Positions 16,956 through 26,351 of a stretch of 64,000 nt of DNA are shown one piece after another. A program made the position numbers and the translations under genes. The DNA lies in contig NZ_JAVRHM010000020.1 in the NCBI RefSeq assembly GCF_031846525.1, forward strand, positions 1 to 64,000, written 5' to 3'. The stretch comes from Autumnicola patrickiae (GTDB lineage: Bacteria > Bacteroidota > Bacteroidia > Flavobacteriales > Flavobacteriaceae). Numbering within the stretch: position 1 is the stretch's first letter; every line of letters starts with the position of its first letter. Below the pieces are notes generated by a model, which saw only the letters and a list, made by a program, of their open reading frames with translations, had not been told where the DNA came from and ran no database searches.

Positions 16956-19478
16956 ATGCAACACGACTACTTTAATTTCACAGAAAAGCAGACTGTAATA
17001 TTTAAATGGCGGAAAATAAGCCTTCCTCTCTTTATATTTTTATTTACCTTTTCTTCACTCTGTGCCCAGGATACCGAACTGGAATTAAACGATGAAGAAT
17101 ATTTTGAGGCACCGGGTGTAAATATTCTGGCTTTTAGCAACTGGTACAACGGGCTCTTCAGCGATTCAAAAATAAGCGGAATAGAAATTATACATCACGG
17201 GGTGCGCACGGCAACCAACGGAGATGTGCGCTTACATGCCACTCCTGAGCAGTGGGATGCAATTCCTACTTTTTCTGAAAGAAAAGTTGATCAAACAAAC
17301 GGCCGTATAGATACTTACCAAAAATATCCGGATTATAATTTTGAATATATGATTCGTGCCGAAGCCAAAGATGATGGAGTTCTTCTAAGTGTGCACCTGG
17401 ACAAAGAAATGCCCGAAGCCCTTATTGGCAGAGCTGGCTTAAATATGGAATTTATTCCTTCGGCTTACTGGGAAAAAACTTATTACATGGACGGGAAGAG
17501 TGATGTTTTTCCGCTATACCCAAGTAGTGATATGAAGAAGGATGATTCTGGTTATACTTCACCAAAACCTATGGCTACAGGTCACAAACTTGTGCTGGCA
17601 CCGGAAGATGCAGAGCGCAGGGTAACAATAGTTTCAGAAGATGCAGAATTAATGTTGCACGATGGAAGGGACAAAGCCCAGAATGGCTGGTATGTAGTGA
17701 GAAGCCTGCTCCCTGAAGGTGAAACAGGAAAAGTCATGGAATGGTTTATTTCAGCAAATTCAATTCCCGGATGGATACGCAAGCCAGTAATTGCTCATTC
17801 CCAGGTGGGATATCATCCAGAGCAGAAAAAGGTAGCTGTAATTGAACTTGATAAAAATGCTACTCCTGAGCAAACAGCAACTCTTCAGAAAATTTCCGAA
17901 GAAGGAGAAAAAATTGACGTGCAAACCAGCAACCTTTCCGAATGGGGCCAATATACCCGCTACAACTATTTCCATTACGATTTTTCTGAAGTAAGAGAAC
18001 CGGGAACTTACGTAATTAGCTACGGTGAAGAAACCTCTGCTCCATTCAGTATAGGCGAAAACATTTATGAAGATGCATGGCACCCTACAAATGATATATA
18101 TTTTCCTGTACAAATGGACCACATGCTGGTTAACGAAGCTTATCGCGTATGGCACGGTGCATCCCATCTGGATGATGCTTTGCAGGCACCCGTAAACCAT
18201 GAACATTTTGATCTATATGCCCAGGGACCAACTACAGATACGCAATATGAGCCCGGGGAACATATTCCCGGATTAAATATTGGAGGCTGGTACGACGCCG
18301 GAGATTACGATATCCGGACACAAACTCAATACCACGTAGTTAACAACCTGGTATATGCTTATGAAGATTTTAATCTTCAGCGTGATCAAACTTTGGTAGA
18401 CTATGACGCAAAATACGTTGATATTCATAATCCCGACGGAAAGCCGGATATGCTTCAGCAAATCGAACATGGGACCCTGGCTTTAATTGCACAGCACAGA
18501 GCGGTAGGGCATGCTATCCCGGGAATAATCGTACCTGATATTTCCCAATACACGCACCTTGGCGACGGATTAACAATGACAGATAATCTTATTTACGAAG
18601 AAACTATGGATTCTCTGGAATCTGACGGCTACAGAAGCGGGAAGTTTGATGACAGATGGGCGTTCACAAGTAAATCCACACCTCTCAACTATGGTTCCAT
18701 AGCTGCTCTTGCTGCTGCCAGCAGAGTTCTTAAAGGATATAATGATTCGTTGGCACAAGAATCTATAGAAACAGCAAAAAATGTATGGGAGGAAGAGAAC
18801 GCTAAAGAACCAGATCTTTTTCATCATGGTAATACCACCGGTGGAACATTAGAAGATGAAAAATTAAAAGCAGCTGTAGAACTTTTACTTGCAACAAAAG
18901 ATCAAAAATACGCTAAGCGTATTGAAGAGATGTGGCCGGTTATTGATGCTAATTTTGCTTCTCATGCCGGTCGTGCTACAAAGGCGCTTCCTCTCATGAA
19001 CAATTCTTTTAGAGAAAAGATGAGAAAAAGAACAAAGGCTTATCAAACTGAACTGGATAAACATTATCAGGAAAATCCTTTTGGTGTACCAATCGGCCGG
19101 GGCGGCTGGGCAGGAAATGGTCAGGTTATTGAATTTGCAATAAATAATTACCTGCTCCACAAAGCATTTCCTGATCTGATTGATAAGGAATATGTTTTTA
19201 AAAGCCTAAACTATATCTACGGAACACATCCCGATTCCTCTATTTCTTTTGTCTCTGGAGTTGGTACAAAATCTAAAAAAGTGGCGTACGGAATGAACCG
19301 GGCAGATTTTTCTTTTATTGCAGGAGGAGTTGTACCTGGGGTTTTAATTTTAAATCCGGACTTTCCCGAAAACAGGGAAGATTGGCCTTTCCTTTGGGGA
19401 CAAAATGAATATGTCGTAAATGTTGGTTCAAGTTATATCTACCTCGTAAACGCCGTAAATTCCCTGCTAAATGAATAA
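16956..19478 (+). CDS. Glycoside hydrolase family 9 (endoglucanase-type) enzyme
   Basis: The ATG at 16956 is chosen because 'WRKISLPLFIFLFTFSSLCA' then forms a signal peptide at residues ~16-35; an upstream in-frame GTG at 16836 gives a long unlikely extension. An N-terminal beta-rich region and a CelD_N-type Ig domain ('IAHSQVGYHPEQKKVAVIEL') precede the (alpha/alpha)6 catalytic domain. 'GGWYDAGDYD' (near residue 443) holds the catalytic aspartates, 'PIGRGGWAGNG' lies near 712, and 'GQNEYVVNVG' (near 817) holds the acid Glu. Family 9 enzymes cut beta-1,4-glucans and related hemicelluloses. It overlaps the CE15 gene by 8 bp, so the two are translationally coupled. About 840 residues, normal for multi-domain members. 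Confidence 0.9.
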   Translation: MQHDYFNFTEKQTVIFKWRKISLPLFIFLFTFSSLCAQDTELELNDEEYFEAPGVNILAFSNWYNGLFSDSKISGIEIIHHGVRTATNGDVRLHATPEQWDAIPTFSERKVDQTNGRIDTYQKYPDYNFEYMIRAEAKDDGVLLSVHLDKEMPEALIGRAGLNMEFIPSAYWEKTYYMDGKSDVFPLYPSSDMKKDDSGYTSPKPMATGHKLVLAPEDAERRVTIVSEDAELMLHDGRDKAQNGWYVVRSLLPEGETGKVMEWFISANSIPGWIRKPVIAHSQVGYHPEQKKVAVIELDKNATPEQTATLQKISEEGEKIDVQTSNLSEWGQYTRYNYFHYDFSEVREPGTYVISYGEETSAPFSIGENIYEDAWHPTNDIYFPVQMDHMLVNEAYRVWHGASHLDDALQAPVNHEHFDLYAQGPTTDTQYEPGEHIPGLNIGGWYDAGDYDIRTQTQYHVVNNLVYAYEDFNLQRDQTLVDYDAKYVDIHNPDGKPDMLQQIEHGTLALIAQHRAVGHAIPGIIVPDISQYTHLGDGLTMTDNLIYEETMDSLESDGYRSGKFDDRWAFTSKSTPLNYGSIAALAAASRVLKGYNDSLAQESIETAKNVWEEENAKEPDLFHHGNTTGGTLEDEKLKAAVELLLATKDQKYAKRIEEMWPVIDANFASHAGRATKALPLMNNSFREKMRKRTKAYQTELDKHYQENPFGVPIGRGGWAGNGQVIEFAINNYLLHKAFPDLIDKEYVFKSLNYIYGTHPDSSISFVSGVGTKSKKVAYGMNRADFSFIAGGVVPGVLILNPDFPENREDWPFLWGQNEYVVNVGSSYIYLVNAVNSLLNE

Positions 19479-20811
19479 AGCACTCTTCACCTTAATTTCT
19501 ATACTGCTAATTACTTTTCAGTCCTTCGCACAATTTTCGCAACAGGACCGGGATAGTATAAACCAGCTAAGCAACAAAGATCATCAACTAATGATGAAGA
19601 AGCTGGGCATTAATGAATTGAGGCCAGGTCCATCTGGTAATCCCGAAGCTCCCAACGCAGCAAATGCAGATGAATCCAAAGCTTCTCCTTATACCAGTTT
19701 ACCAAATCCTTTGGTTTTTAAAGATGGTTCAAAAGTAGAATCAACCCAAGACTGGGAACGACGAAGAGCAGAAATTAAAGAAGACTTTGACCGTGAAATA
19801 TACGGCCGTGTTCCTGAAAACATTCCTGATGTACACTGGAAAGTAATAAGAACAAAAGATACTTTAATCGGAGAATACCCTGTAATTCAAAAAGAGTTGA
19901 TAGGTCGGGTCGATAATTCTGCCTACCCAGAAATAGATGTTGACATTGAATTGACACTCACCACTCCTGCAACAACAGAACATGTGCCTGTTATTATGGA
20001 ATTTGGCTGGAACTGGCCTTCGCATGTACCCAGACCCGCTCCTGAAGGTACACCATGGCAGGAGCAATTACTTGAAAAAGGGTGGGGCTATGCTATCCTG
20101 ATCCCTACCAGTTTTCAGGCCGACAACGGTGCCGGATTACGGGAAGGAATTATTGGTCTTGTTAACAAAGGACAGCCAAGAAAACTGGACGACTGGGGAA
20201 CGCTGCGCGCCTGGGCCTGGGGAGCAAGCCGGGCTCTGGATTATTTTGAAACAGATCGTGATGTAGATGAAGATCGGGTGGGGATTGAAGGATTATCCCG
20301 CTATGGTAAAGCTGCTATTGTAACTTTTGCTTATGATCCTCGTTTTGCCATTGGATTTATAGGCTCTTCCGGAGCAGGTGGAACTAAGATTTTGAGACGC
20401 GAATACGGCGAGCAGGTAGAAAACCTTGCCTCGTCTGGAGAATATCATTGGTTCACTCCAAATTTTATTAAATACGCCGGACCTCTCACACCAAACGATT
20501 TACCTGTAGATGCACATCAACTAATAGCAATGGCAGCACCACGTCCGGTTTTTATTAGTTCAGGAGATCCGGAAGTAGAAGGAAAATGGATAGATGCAAA
20601 AGGAATGTTTTTGGGCAGTGTGCATGCTACCCCCGTTTATGAACTCCTGGGAAAGGGAGGAATGGGAACTAAAGAATATCCTTTAGAACACAAGGCATTG
20701 CTGGATGGCGAAATTGCCTTTCGTGAGCACAGAGGTGGACATACTGTTGTTCCAAACTGGCCGTATTTTATTGAATTCGCCAGTAAATACTTTACAACTG
20801 AAGAAGATTAA
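19471..20811 (+). CDS. CE15-type glucuronoyl esterase
   Basis: A 446-residue secreted alpha/beta hydrolase with signal 'LFTLISILLITFQSFAQ'. The nucleophile motif 'GLSRYGKAA' (Ser near residue 275) has the G-x-S-R-x-G-K form specific to carbohydrate esterase family 15. 'GSSGAGGTKILRREYGEQVE' follows, and the catalytic His lies in 'HRGGHTVVPNWPYF' (near 424). CE15 enzymes split the ester between 4-O-methyl-glucuronic acid of xylan and lignin alcohols. Length and motifs fit bacterial members. It overlaps the GH9 gene and is followed after 27 bp by the ThuA-like gene. Together they suggest attack on lignin-bound glucuronoxylan, which is inference. Confidence 0.88.
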   Translation: MNKALFTLISILLITFQSFAQFSQQDRDSINQLSNKDHQLMMKKLGINELRPGPSGNPEAPNAANADESKASPYTSLPNPLVFKDGSKVESTQDWERRRAEIKEDFDREIYGRVPENIPDVHWKVIRTKDTLIGEYPVIQKELIGRVDNSAYPEIDVDIELTLTTPATTEHVPVIMEFGWNWPSHVPRPAPEGTPWQEQLLEKGWGYAILIPTSFQADNGAGLREGIIGLVNKGQPRKLDDWGTLRAWAWGASRALDYFETDRDVDEDRVGIEGLSRYGKAAIVTFAYDPRFAIGFIGSSGAGGTKILRREYGEQVENLASSGEYHWFTPNFIKYAGPLTPNDLPVDAHQLIAMAAPRPVFISSGDPEVEGKWIDAKGMFLGSVHATPVYELLGKGGMGTKEYPLEHKALLDGEIAFREHRGGHTVVPNWPYFIEFASKYFTTEED

Positions 20812-20838
20812 CTATATTAAACCAACAAAAATTCCAAC

Positions 20839-21594
20839 GTGAAAAATTTACTTATACTTTTTGTATTGCTTTTTGCACTACAGACATCTGCCCAAAATCA
20901 ATTTAATGTTCTTCTCTTTACAAAAACCGACGGATGGCACCATGAGTCCATAAATGAAGGGGTAACTGCCATGAGATCTATGGCAAAAAGACACAGCTTT
21001 GATCTTCAATGGCATGAGGATGCCACCAGGTTTAATGATGATTTTCTTGCGCAATTTGATGTTATCGTTTTCCTGAATACGACAGGTAATATTTTAAACG
21101 AAGAGCAGCAGGAAGCTTTTAAGAAGTTCATCCAATCTGGGAAAGGTTTTGTGGGTGTTCACAGTGCTTCAGACACGGAGTATGACTGGCCATGGTACAA
21201 CGAGTTGGTAGGGAAAATGTTCCATATTCATCCTTTAGAGCAATCTGCTATGGTGGACGTAGTGGATACGAATTTCCCCGGCATGGAAATTTTTCCAAAG
21301 AGATTTTTATGGACTGACGAGTGGTATGAATTTCTTCCAGAAGAATATTCGGAAAACCTAAACATACTACTAAATGTTGATGAAGATTCTTATGATCCGG
21401 AAGCCCAATGGGGTGAGAAGGTTGGGAAAGGAACGGGTGATCATCCCATAGCCTGGTACCAGAATTTTGATAACGGCAGATCCTTTTATACTGGTTTAGG
21501 ACATATTGCAGAGATTTATAAAGACCCGTGGTTTTTGCATCACCTGTATGGAGGTATTTACTGGGCTGCTACGGGAAATGGAATTAAAAAGTAG
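20839..21594 (+). CDS. Secreted ThuA-like protein
   Basis: A 251-residue protein with a GTG start and a signal peptide ('LLILFVLLFALQTSAQ'). The rest is a ThuA fold, related to class I glutamine amidotransferases: 'NVLLFTKTDGWHHESINEGV', 'FVGVHSASDTEYDWPWYNEL', 'HPIAWYQNFDNGRSFYTGLG' and the final 'HHLYGGIYWA'. Family members occur next to sugar-degrading genes in Bacteroidetes, but their activity is poorly known; ThuA itself is linked to disaccharide oxidation. It lies between the CE15 gene and the thioredoxin lipoprotein on the same strand, probably in the same operon. Confidence 0.85.
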   Translation: MKNLLILFVLLFALQTSAQNQFNVLLFTKTDGWHHESINEGVTAMRSMAKRHSFDLQWHEDATRFNDDFLAQFDVIVFLNTTGNILNEEQQEAFKKFIQSGKGFVGVHSASDTEYDWPWYNELVGKMFHIHPLEQSAMVDVVDTNFPGMEIFPKRFLWTDEWYEFLPEEYSENLNILLNVDEDSYDPEAQWGEKVGKGTGDHPIAWYQNFDNGRSFYTGLGHIAEIYKDPWFLHHLYGGIYWAATGNGIKK

Positions 21595-21654
21595 TTGCTA
21601 CTGGTTTTCTACTGAAAAAATATTCTGAAATTAAAGAACCTAAATTTTTTCCTC

Positions 21655-22878
21655 ATGAAAAGAATCCATGCACCTTATCCTCTACTAAAGTGTTTGCTGC
21701 CAGTGCTGATGGTAACACTCTTTGGTCAATGCAAATCTGACACTAAAAATCCACAGGAAAATAATGAACAGGCACAAGTCCTGGATACTTTTGCCTTTTC
21801 TTCTAACCCGGTAAAAGTACCGGAACAGGAGGTAAAGACGTTAGAAATAGGGAGTAAGGCACCAGATTTTAATCTTCCCGGTACCGACGGAAAGGACCAC
21901 TCCCTCTCCGATTATGATTCTGCTGAAGTATTAGCGATCATATTTACCTGTAACCACTGTCCTACCGCCCAGGCTTATGAAGAAAGGATAAAATCTATAA
22001 CCAGTGATTATAAAGATAAAAATGTTCAGGTTGTAGCTATTTCTCCTAATAGTCCGTTAGGGCTGTTGCCGGAAGAATTAGGATATTCAGATCTAGGAGA
22101 TACTTATGAAGATATGGTTATAAGGGATGAGGATATGAACTTCAACTTTCCTTATTTGTACGATGGTGACAACCAGAAGGTTTCCCTTGCCTATGGGCCG
22201 GCAGCGACTCCACATACCTTTGTATTTGATAAGCAGCGAAGCTTACAGTATGTGGGCAGGATAGACGACACAGAAAAACCGGGCACTACAAATGGTGAAG
22301 ATTTGAGAAATGCAATTGATAAAATTCTTGCTGATGAAGAGATTAAGGAACCTGTTACTAAAACTTTTGGCTGTTCCACAAAATGGGGCTGGAAGACCAA
22401 AAATCGTGAAAAAATAGATGCAGAATGGGCAGAGAAAGAGGTGGCCTTAGAAGAAAGTTCTACAGATGAAATTAACAAACTAATTGCCAATGACAGTGAG
22501 AAGCTTCGGCTAATCAACGTCTGGGCAACCTGGTGCGCACCCTGCAGAATAGAATATCCAGAATTTGTTACTATTCAGCGAATGTTTGGCGCAAGAGACT
22601 TTGAGTTTATTTCAATATCTGCAGATAAACTTTCGAAGAAGGAAAGTGCACTTGATTTCCTTATAAGCACCAATTCCGCTTTAAAAAATTATATCGCAAT
22701 AAATGATGATAAATACGAACTAATCGAAGCAATTGACCCGGAATGGAACGGAGCACTTCCTTACACGATGCTTATTGAACCAGGAGGCGACGTAGTATGG
22801 AGTTACCAGGGCGAAGTAGATTTCCTTGAGCTCAAGAAAACGATTGTTGAGCATCCTATGATGGGAAGAGTGTATTAA
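21655..22878 (+). CDS. Double thioredoxin-fold lipoprotein (AhpC/TSA-like plus TlpA-like)
   Basis: A 407-residue protein with an N-terminal lipobox 'LFGQC' (Cys near residue 26). The first domain (about 60-230) is a redoxin with 'FNLPGTDGKDHSLSDYDSAE' and a 'CNHC' pair near residue 99, typical of the flavobacterial 'thioredoxin family' proteins. A linker of about 60 charged residues leads to a second TlpA/ResA-like domain with the active site 'ATWCAPCRIEYPEF' (Cys near 293 and 296) and a cis-Pro region 'GALPYTML'. It is likely to act as a periplasmic thiol-disulfide protein. The link with the GH9/CE15 genes is only positional; spacing is 60 bp. Confidence 0.85.
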   Translation: MKRIHAPYPLLKCLLPVLMVTLFGQCKSDTKNPQENNEQAQVLDTFAFSSNPVKVPEQEVKTLEIGSKAPDFNLPGTDGKDHSLSDYDSAEVLAIIFTCNHCPTAQAYEERIKSITSDYKDKNVQVVAISPNSPLGLLPEELGYSDLGDTYEDMVIRDEDMNFNFPYLYDGDNQKVSLAYGPAATPHTFVFDKQRSLQYVGRIDDTEKPGTTNGEDLRNAIDKILADEEIKEPVTKTFGCSTKWGWKTKNREKIDAEWAEKEVALEESSTDEINKLIANDSEKLRLINVWATWCAPCRIEYPEFVTIQRMFGARDFEFISISADKLSKKESALDFLISTNSALKNYIAINDDKYELIEAIDPEWNGALPYTMLIEPGGDVVWSYQGEVDFLELKKTIVEHPMMGRVY

Positions 22879-22924
22879 TGGATTTTGTGAAATTTATTAA
22901 AATTTAAAGAATACGAGCAAACTG

Positions 22925-22957
22925 AAAACTCCGGATCCCTTAACTCTCCGGAGTTTT
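22925..22957. terminator. Bidirectional terminator between convergent PUL blocks
   Basis: An 11-bp stem AAAACTCCGGA / TCCGGAGTTTT (22925-22935, 22947-22957) with a T-run on the plus side and an A-run on the other lies between the thioredoxin gene end (22878) and the GH2 gene end (22972). It can stop transcription from both directions. Confidence 0.88.
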
Positions 22958-22971
22958 TTCTTCTTCAGTAT

Positions 22972-24791
22972 TTAGTCTAAACTTTCGTAATAATCCTGTA
23001 GTACGAAAAAAGCTTTTTTCTTTTCTCCAGTTTCAGAAATTAATCCTTTCCTATTCCAGAAGTTTTGATACACCGGATGCTGTCTCCTAGGCGACTTAAA
23101 ATCCACTAGTATCCACGGAGTCATTCCTCTTAAGCCATCAATTTTATTCAACATCTTTAATTGTTCTTCATAAATGAATTCCTGGTGTTCTTCACTCCAC
23201 ATGGTATTCTTATCCCCATGAAAACCAGCTAAAGCCCCTCCTCCAAATTCGGTAATCACTACAGGTTTATCAAAATGAATATCAAATGTATATTTGGTTA
23301 ATTCTTCAGGTTTGTCCCAGTACCAGCCACCGTATTCATTAAAACTGGCCAGATCCAGTTGGTCGCCTAGAGGATCATCTACTTCTACAGTGTAACCATC
23401 GCGCTCTACTTCCAGAGCAGCTGCTACAAGTCGTGTATCGTCAAAATTTTTAACTTTGGATACCAGCTTACCCATAAATTCATTCCTGGCCTCTGTGACC
23501 GGTGTTTCATTGCCAACGTACCAAATGATAACACCCGCCCTGTTCTTGTCACGCTCAATTGCTGCCATTAATTGATTTTCGGCATTTTGATAAGTTTCTT
23601 TATTCTCCCATGAGATTGTCCAGTAAACAGGAATTTCCGCCCAAACCATCAAGCCCATTTCATCTGCCAGACGAATCATAGTTTCATTATGTGTATAGTG
23701 AGCCAAACGAACGAAATTACAACCAAGTTCCTTTGCCCATTCCAGCATCATTCTCATATCACCTTCTGATCTTAATCTCCCTTCAATTAAAGGATTCTCA
23801 TCATGAATGGAAATTCCTTTCAGGAAGATTGACTTATCATTAAGCAGGATATTTTTACCCGCAGTTTCAATAGATCTAAAACCAATCTTGTCATCCACAC
23901 TTTCATTCCCTGAGGAAAGGTTGACAGCATAGAGCATCGGATTATCAGGAGACCAGTATTTAATATTAGTTACAGGAACCTGGAAGTCCGCTTTACCGGA
24001 CGCGTCTGTAGTAAGAGATTTTTCTATATTAAGTTCGGGAATTGCAACCTGAACAGTTCTACCCAATGCGTTTCCATCCATTTGCACATAACCTTCAATT
24101 ACATTCATATCATTATCTGCCAATTGGATCTTGTAATCAGAAATGAAAGTTTTAGGGGTAATAAGAAGGTTAACATCTCTTGTAATTCCTCCATAGTTCC
24201 ACCAGTCGGTATTTACAGTGGGTACTTCATCTTGTTTTCTGGTATTATCCACCATCACAACGAGGAAATTCTTACCATCTTTTAATTTGCCTGACACCTC
24301 GAATTGAAAAGGCGTAAAACCACCTTTATGAACACCTAATTTTTCACCATTCAAGTAAACATGTGCTTCATAGTTCACAGCACCAAAATGAACGAAATAC
24401 CGATTTTCCTCTTTTGGAGAAATTGCGAAATCTCTTTTATACCACAAGGTTCCCTCGTATAACTCCAGATTCTCTGCCTGAGAATTCCAATCCCCAGGTA
24501 CATGCAATGTAGGTGAAAGGTCAAAATTATATTCAATACGTCCCGGAGCAGTTTCCGCATTTAGGTTTTCATAAAATCCACCCTTACCCAAAGGGCTTTG
24601 GTCAAAAGGCTTCTGCCTGTAGTCCAGGTACCCCATTTGATAAGGGTCTACAATATAATTTCATCTTCCATTCAGATTCATTTTTTTCTGCTTTCAACAT
24701 TTTGAATAAGGGTTTGAGAGAACCCGGAGAAGGAGCAAATTGAGATAAGGGTAATTATGATAAAAAACTGCAAATGTTTTACCTGACACAT
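22972..24791 (-). pseudogene. Glycoside hydrolase family 2 gene with broken 5' end
   Basis: The GH2 body (554 codons from the ATG at 24636) has the sugar-binding jelly roll ('LWYKRDFAISP'), an Ig-like middle ('GKNILLNDKSIFLKGISIHD') and a TIM barrel with 'WYVGNETPV' (acid Glu) and 'VVITEFGGGALAGFH' (nucleophile Glu). It lacks a signal peptide. A good one, 'CQVKHLQFFIIITLISICSF', begins at 24791 but in another frame, ending in a TGA in a run of seven A. The body frame, read upstream, gives M-N-L-N-G-R-stop-N-Y-I-V-D-P, where the stop replaces an expected Trp. So there is a frameshift and a nonsense codon within about 20 bp. Beta-glucuronidase or galactosidase activity is unknown. Confidence 0.85.
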
Positions 24792-24814
24792 AGCTTGGAG
24801 GTTGTTAAAAAAGA

Positions 24815-24853
24815 TTAATAAAAAAAGCCCTTCCAATTTAATGAAAGGGCTTT
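24815..24853 (-). terminator. Terminator after susD
   Basis: On the minus strand, AAAGCCCTT (complement of 24845-24853) pairs with AAGGGCTTT (complement of 24824-24832) and is followed by a T-run. It lies 20 bp after the susD stop codon and just before the signal-peptide start of the GH2 gene at 24791. GH2 would need readthrough or its own promoter. Confidence 0.85.
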
Positions 24854-24872
24854 GAATTAAAAACATAATTTA

Positions 24873-26339
24873 TTAGTAACCAGGATTCTGATCACCCTGA
24901 GTTATACCTTCATTGGCGAAAATTTCGTCATTTGGTATAGGCCAGATTTCGTTGATTCCTTCCTGGAAACCATATTCAGAAAGATATTCTCCAGCAAGTC
25001 CCCATCTTACAAGGTCAGGGAAACGTACCTGCTCTCCAGCAAGTTCTACCATTCTTTCATGAACAATAGCATCAAATACTTCTTCCTGAGAAAGATCCAT
25101 AGGAAGAGGGTCTAACTCTGCTCTTTCCCTTACCTCGTTAATGTACCCAATAGCTTCAGCTTGATTACCCAATGCATTTTCAGCTTCAGCCATCATTAGA
25201 AGAACATCGGCATAACGAATAACTTTCATGTTTATACCAGAAGCCTGATCTTCATTTACATCCTTATAATAATTCTGATATTTTCTCCACGCAGCCCTTC
25301 TATCAAGAGGTAATTCTTCAATTACTCCACCGGCAAATGTATCACCAGGAAAATAGAAAGTTTCGTCATACCTAATATCACCTTCTTCATATTCATCAAG
25401 AAGCTCGGGATTAGGATATACATTAAACCAGTCGTTAAAACCATACTCCTGGCCACGGAAGGTAACTTCGTTTGCATCTTCACCAGCTGCATTTGAATTC
25501 CATACTGCTGAGTTTCCTAAATCATCATCATATTGAACTTCAAAAATAGATTCAGGACCAAATTCATCTTCTTCTCTAAAGTTAGCGAAGTAATCTTCTT
25601 CAAGAGAATATTCTCCGTAGATATTATCAAATGCATTTAGAGCCTCCTGATACTGTTCTCTGTAAAGATGTGTCTTCCCAAGTAGGGCATAAGCAGCACC
25701 CTGAGTAGCTCTACCATCCTCTGTACGCTCTTTTTCCCATAAAGACTGGCTGGCATCGTTTAAATCTGCTACTATTTGGTCATACACCTGTTCAGAAGGT
25801 GTACGAGGGAATCCAGATCCATCTTCAGGAATCGTAGTAATTAATGGTACATCACCAAAACGCGTTACTAATAAGAAATAGTAGAAAGCTCTCATATACT
25901 TGGCCTCCCCAATAAAACGAGCCTTTTTGTCATCAGTTAAAAGCGAAGATGGAATATCATTAATTCTATCTTCATTATTAATAACAAAATTTGCCTTGTT
26001 TATACCTCTGTAACAAGCGTCCCAATACCAGCTAATTGGCGCATGGCTCGCATCGAACGACCATTCCTGATAAACTCTCTTATCTGCTTCCAGCTGCGGA
26101 TTCCCCAGAGCTTCACGAGACATGATATCCATCGCAAAGAAATAAGTTCTTGTATACAACCCTATAGTTTGCAAATTGGCATATACAGCATTTACAGCCG
26201 ATTGTACCTGAGCTTCTGTCCTAAAATAAGTTTCAGGGGAAAGACCACTTGGGTTTGTTAGTTCAAAATCTTCTTCATCACATCCGTTTACAGCGAATAA
26301 TGTGACAAAGGCCATTAAAATTATTTTTATTTTTTTCAT
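24873..26339 (-). CDS. susD: SusD/RagB family glycan-binding lipoprotein
   Basis: A 488-residue lipoprotein: signal 'IILMAFVTLFAVNGC' with lipid Cys20, then acidic 'DEEDF', the type of export signal used for surface lipoproteins in flavobacteria. 'SGLSPETYFRTEAQVQSAVN' starts the SusD N-terminal part, and tetratricopeptide-like helices follow ('AYALLGKTHLYREQYQEAL'). The C-terminus contains 'RYADVLLMMAEAENALGN', a family hallmark, and 'IWPIPNDEI'. SusD proteins bind glycan and act as a lid on the SusC barrel, whose gene ends 12 bp upstream. The specific glycan is not readable from sequence. Confidence 0.93.
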   Translation of the reverse strand: MKKIKIILMAFVTLFAVNGCDEEDFELTNPSGLSPETYFRTEAQVQSAVNAVYANLQTIGLYTRTYFFAMDIMSREALGNPQLEADKRVYQEWSFDASHAPISWYWDACYRGINKANFVINNEDRINDIPSSLLTDDKKARFIGEAKYMRAFYYFLLVTRFGDVPLITTIPEDGSGFPRTPSEQVYDQIVADLNDASQSLWEKERTEDGRATQGAAYALLGKTHLYREQYQEALNAFDNIYGEYSLEEDYFANFREEDEFGPESIFEVQYDDDLGNSAVWNSNAAGEDANEVTFRGQEYGFNDWFNVYPNPELLDEYEEGDIRYDETFYFPGDTFAGGVIEELPLDRRAAWRKYQNYYKDVNEDQASGINMKVIRYADVLLMMAEAENALGNQAEAIGYINEVRERAELDPLPMDLSQEEVFDAIVHERMVELAGEQVRFPDLVRWGLAGEYLSEYGFQEGINEIWPIPNDEIFANEGITQGDQNPGY

Positions 26340-26351
26340 AATTATTTTTTT

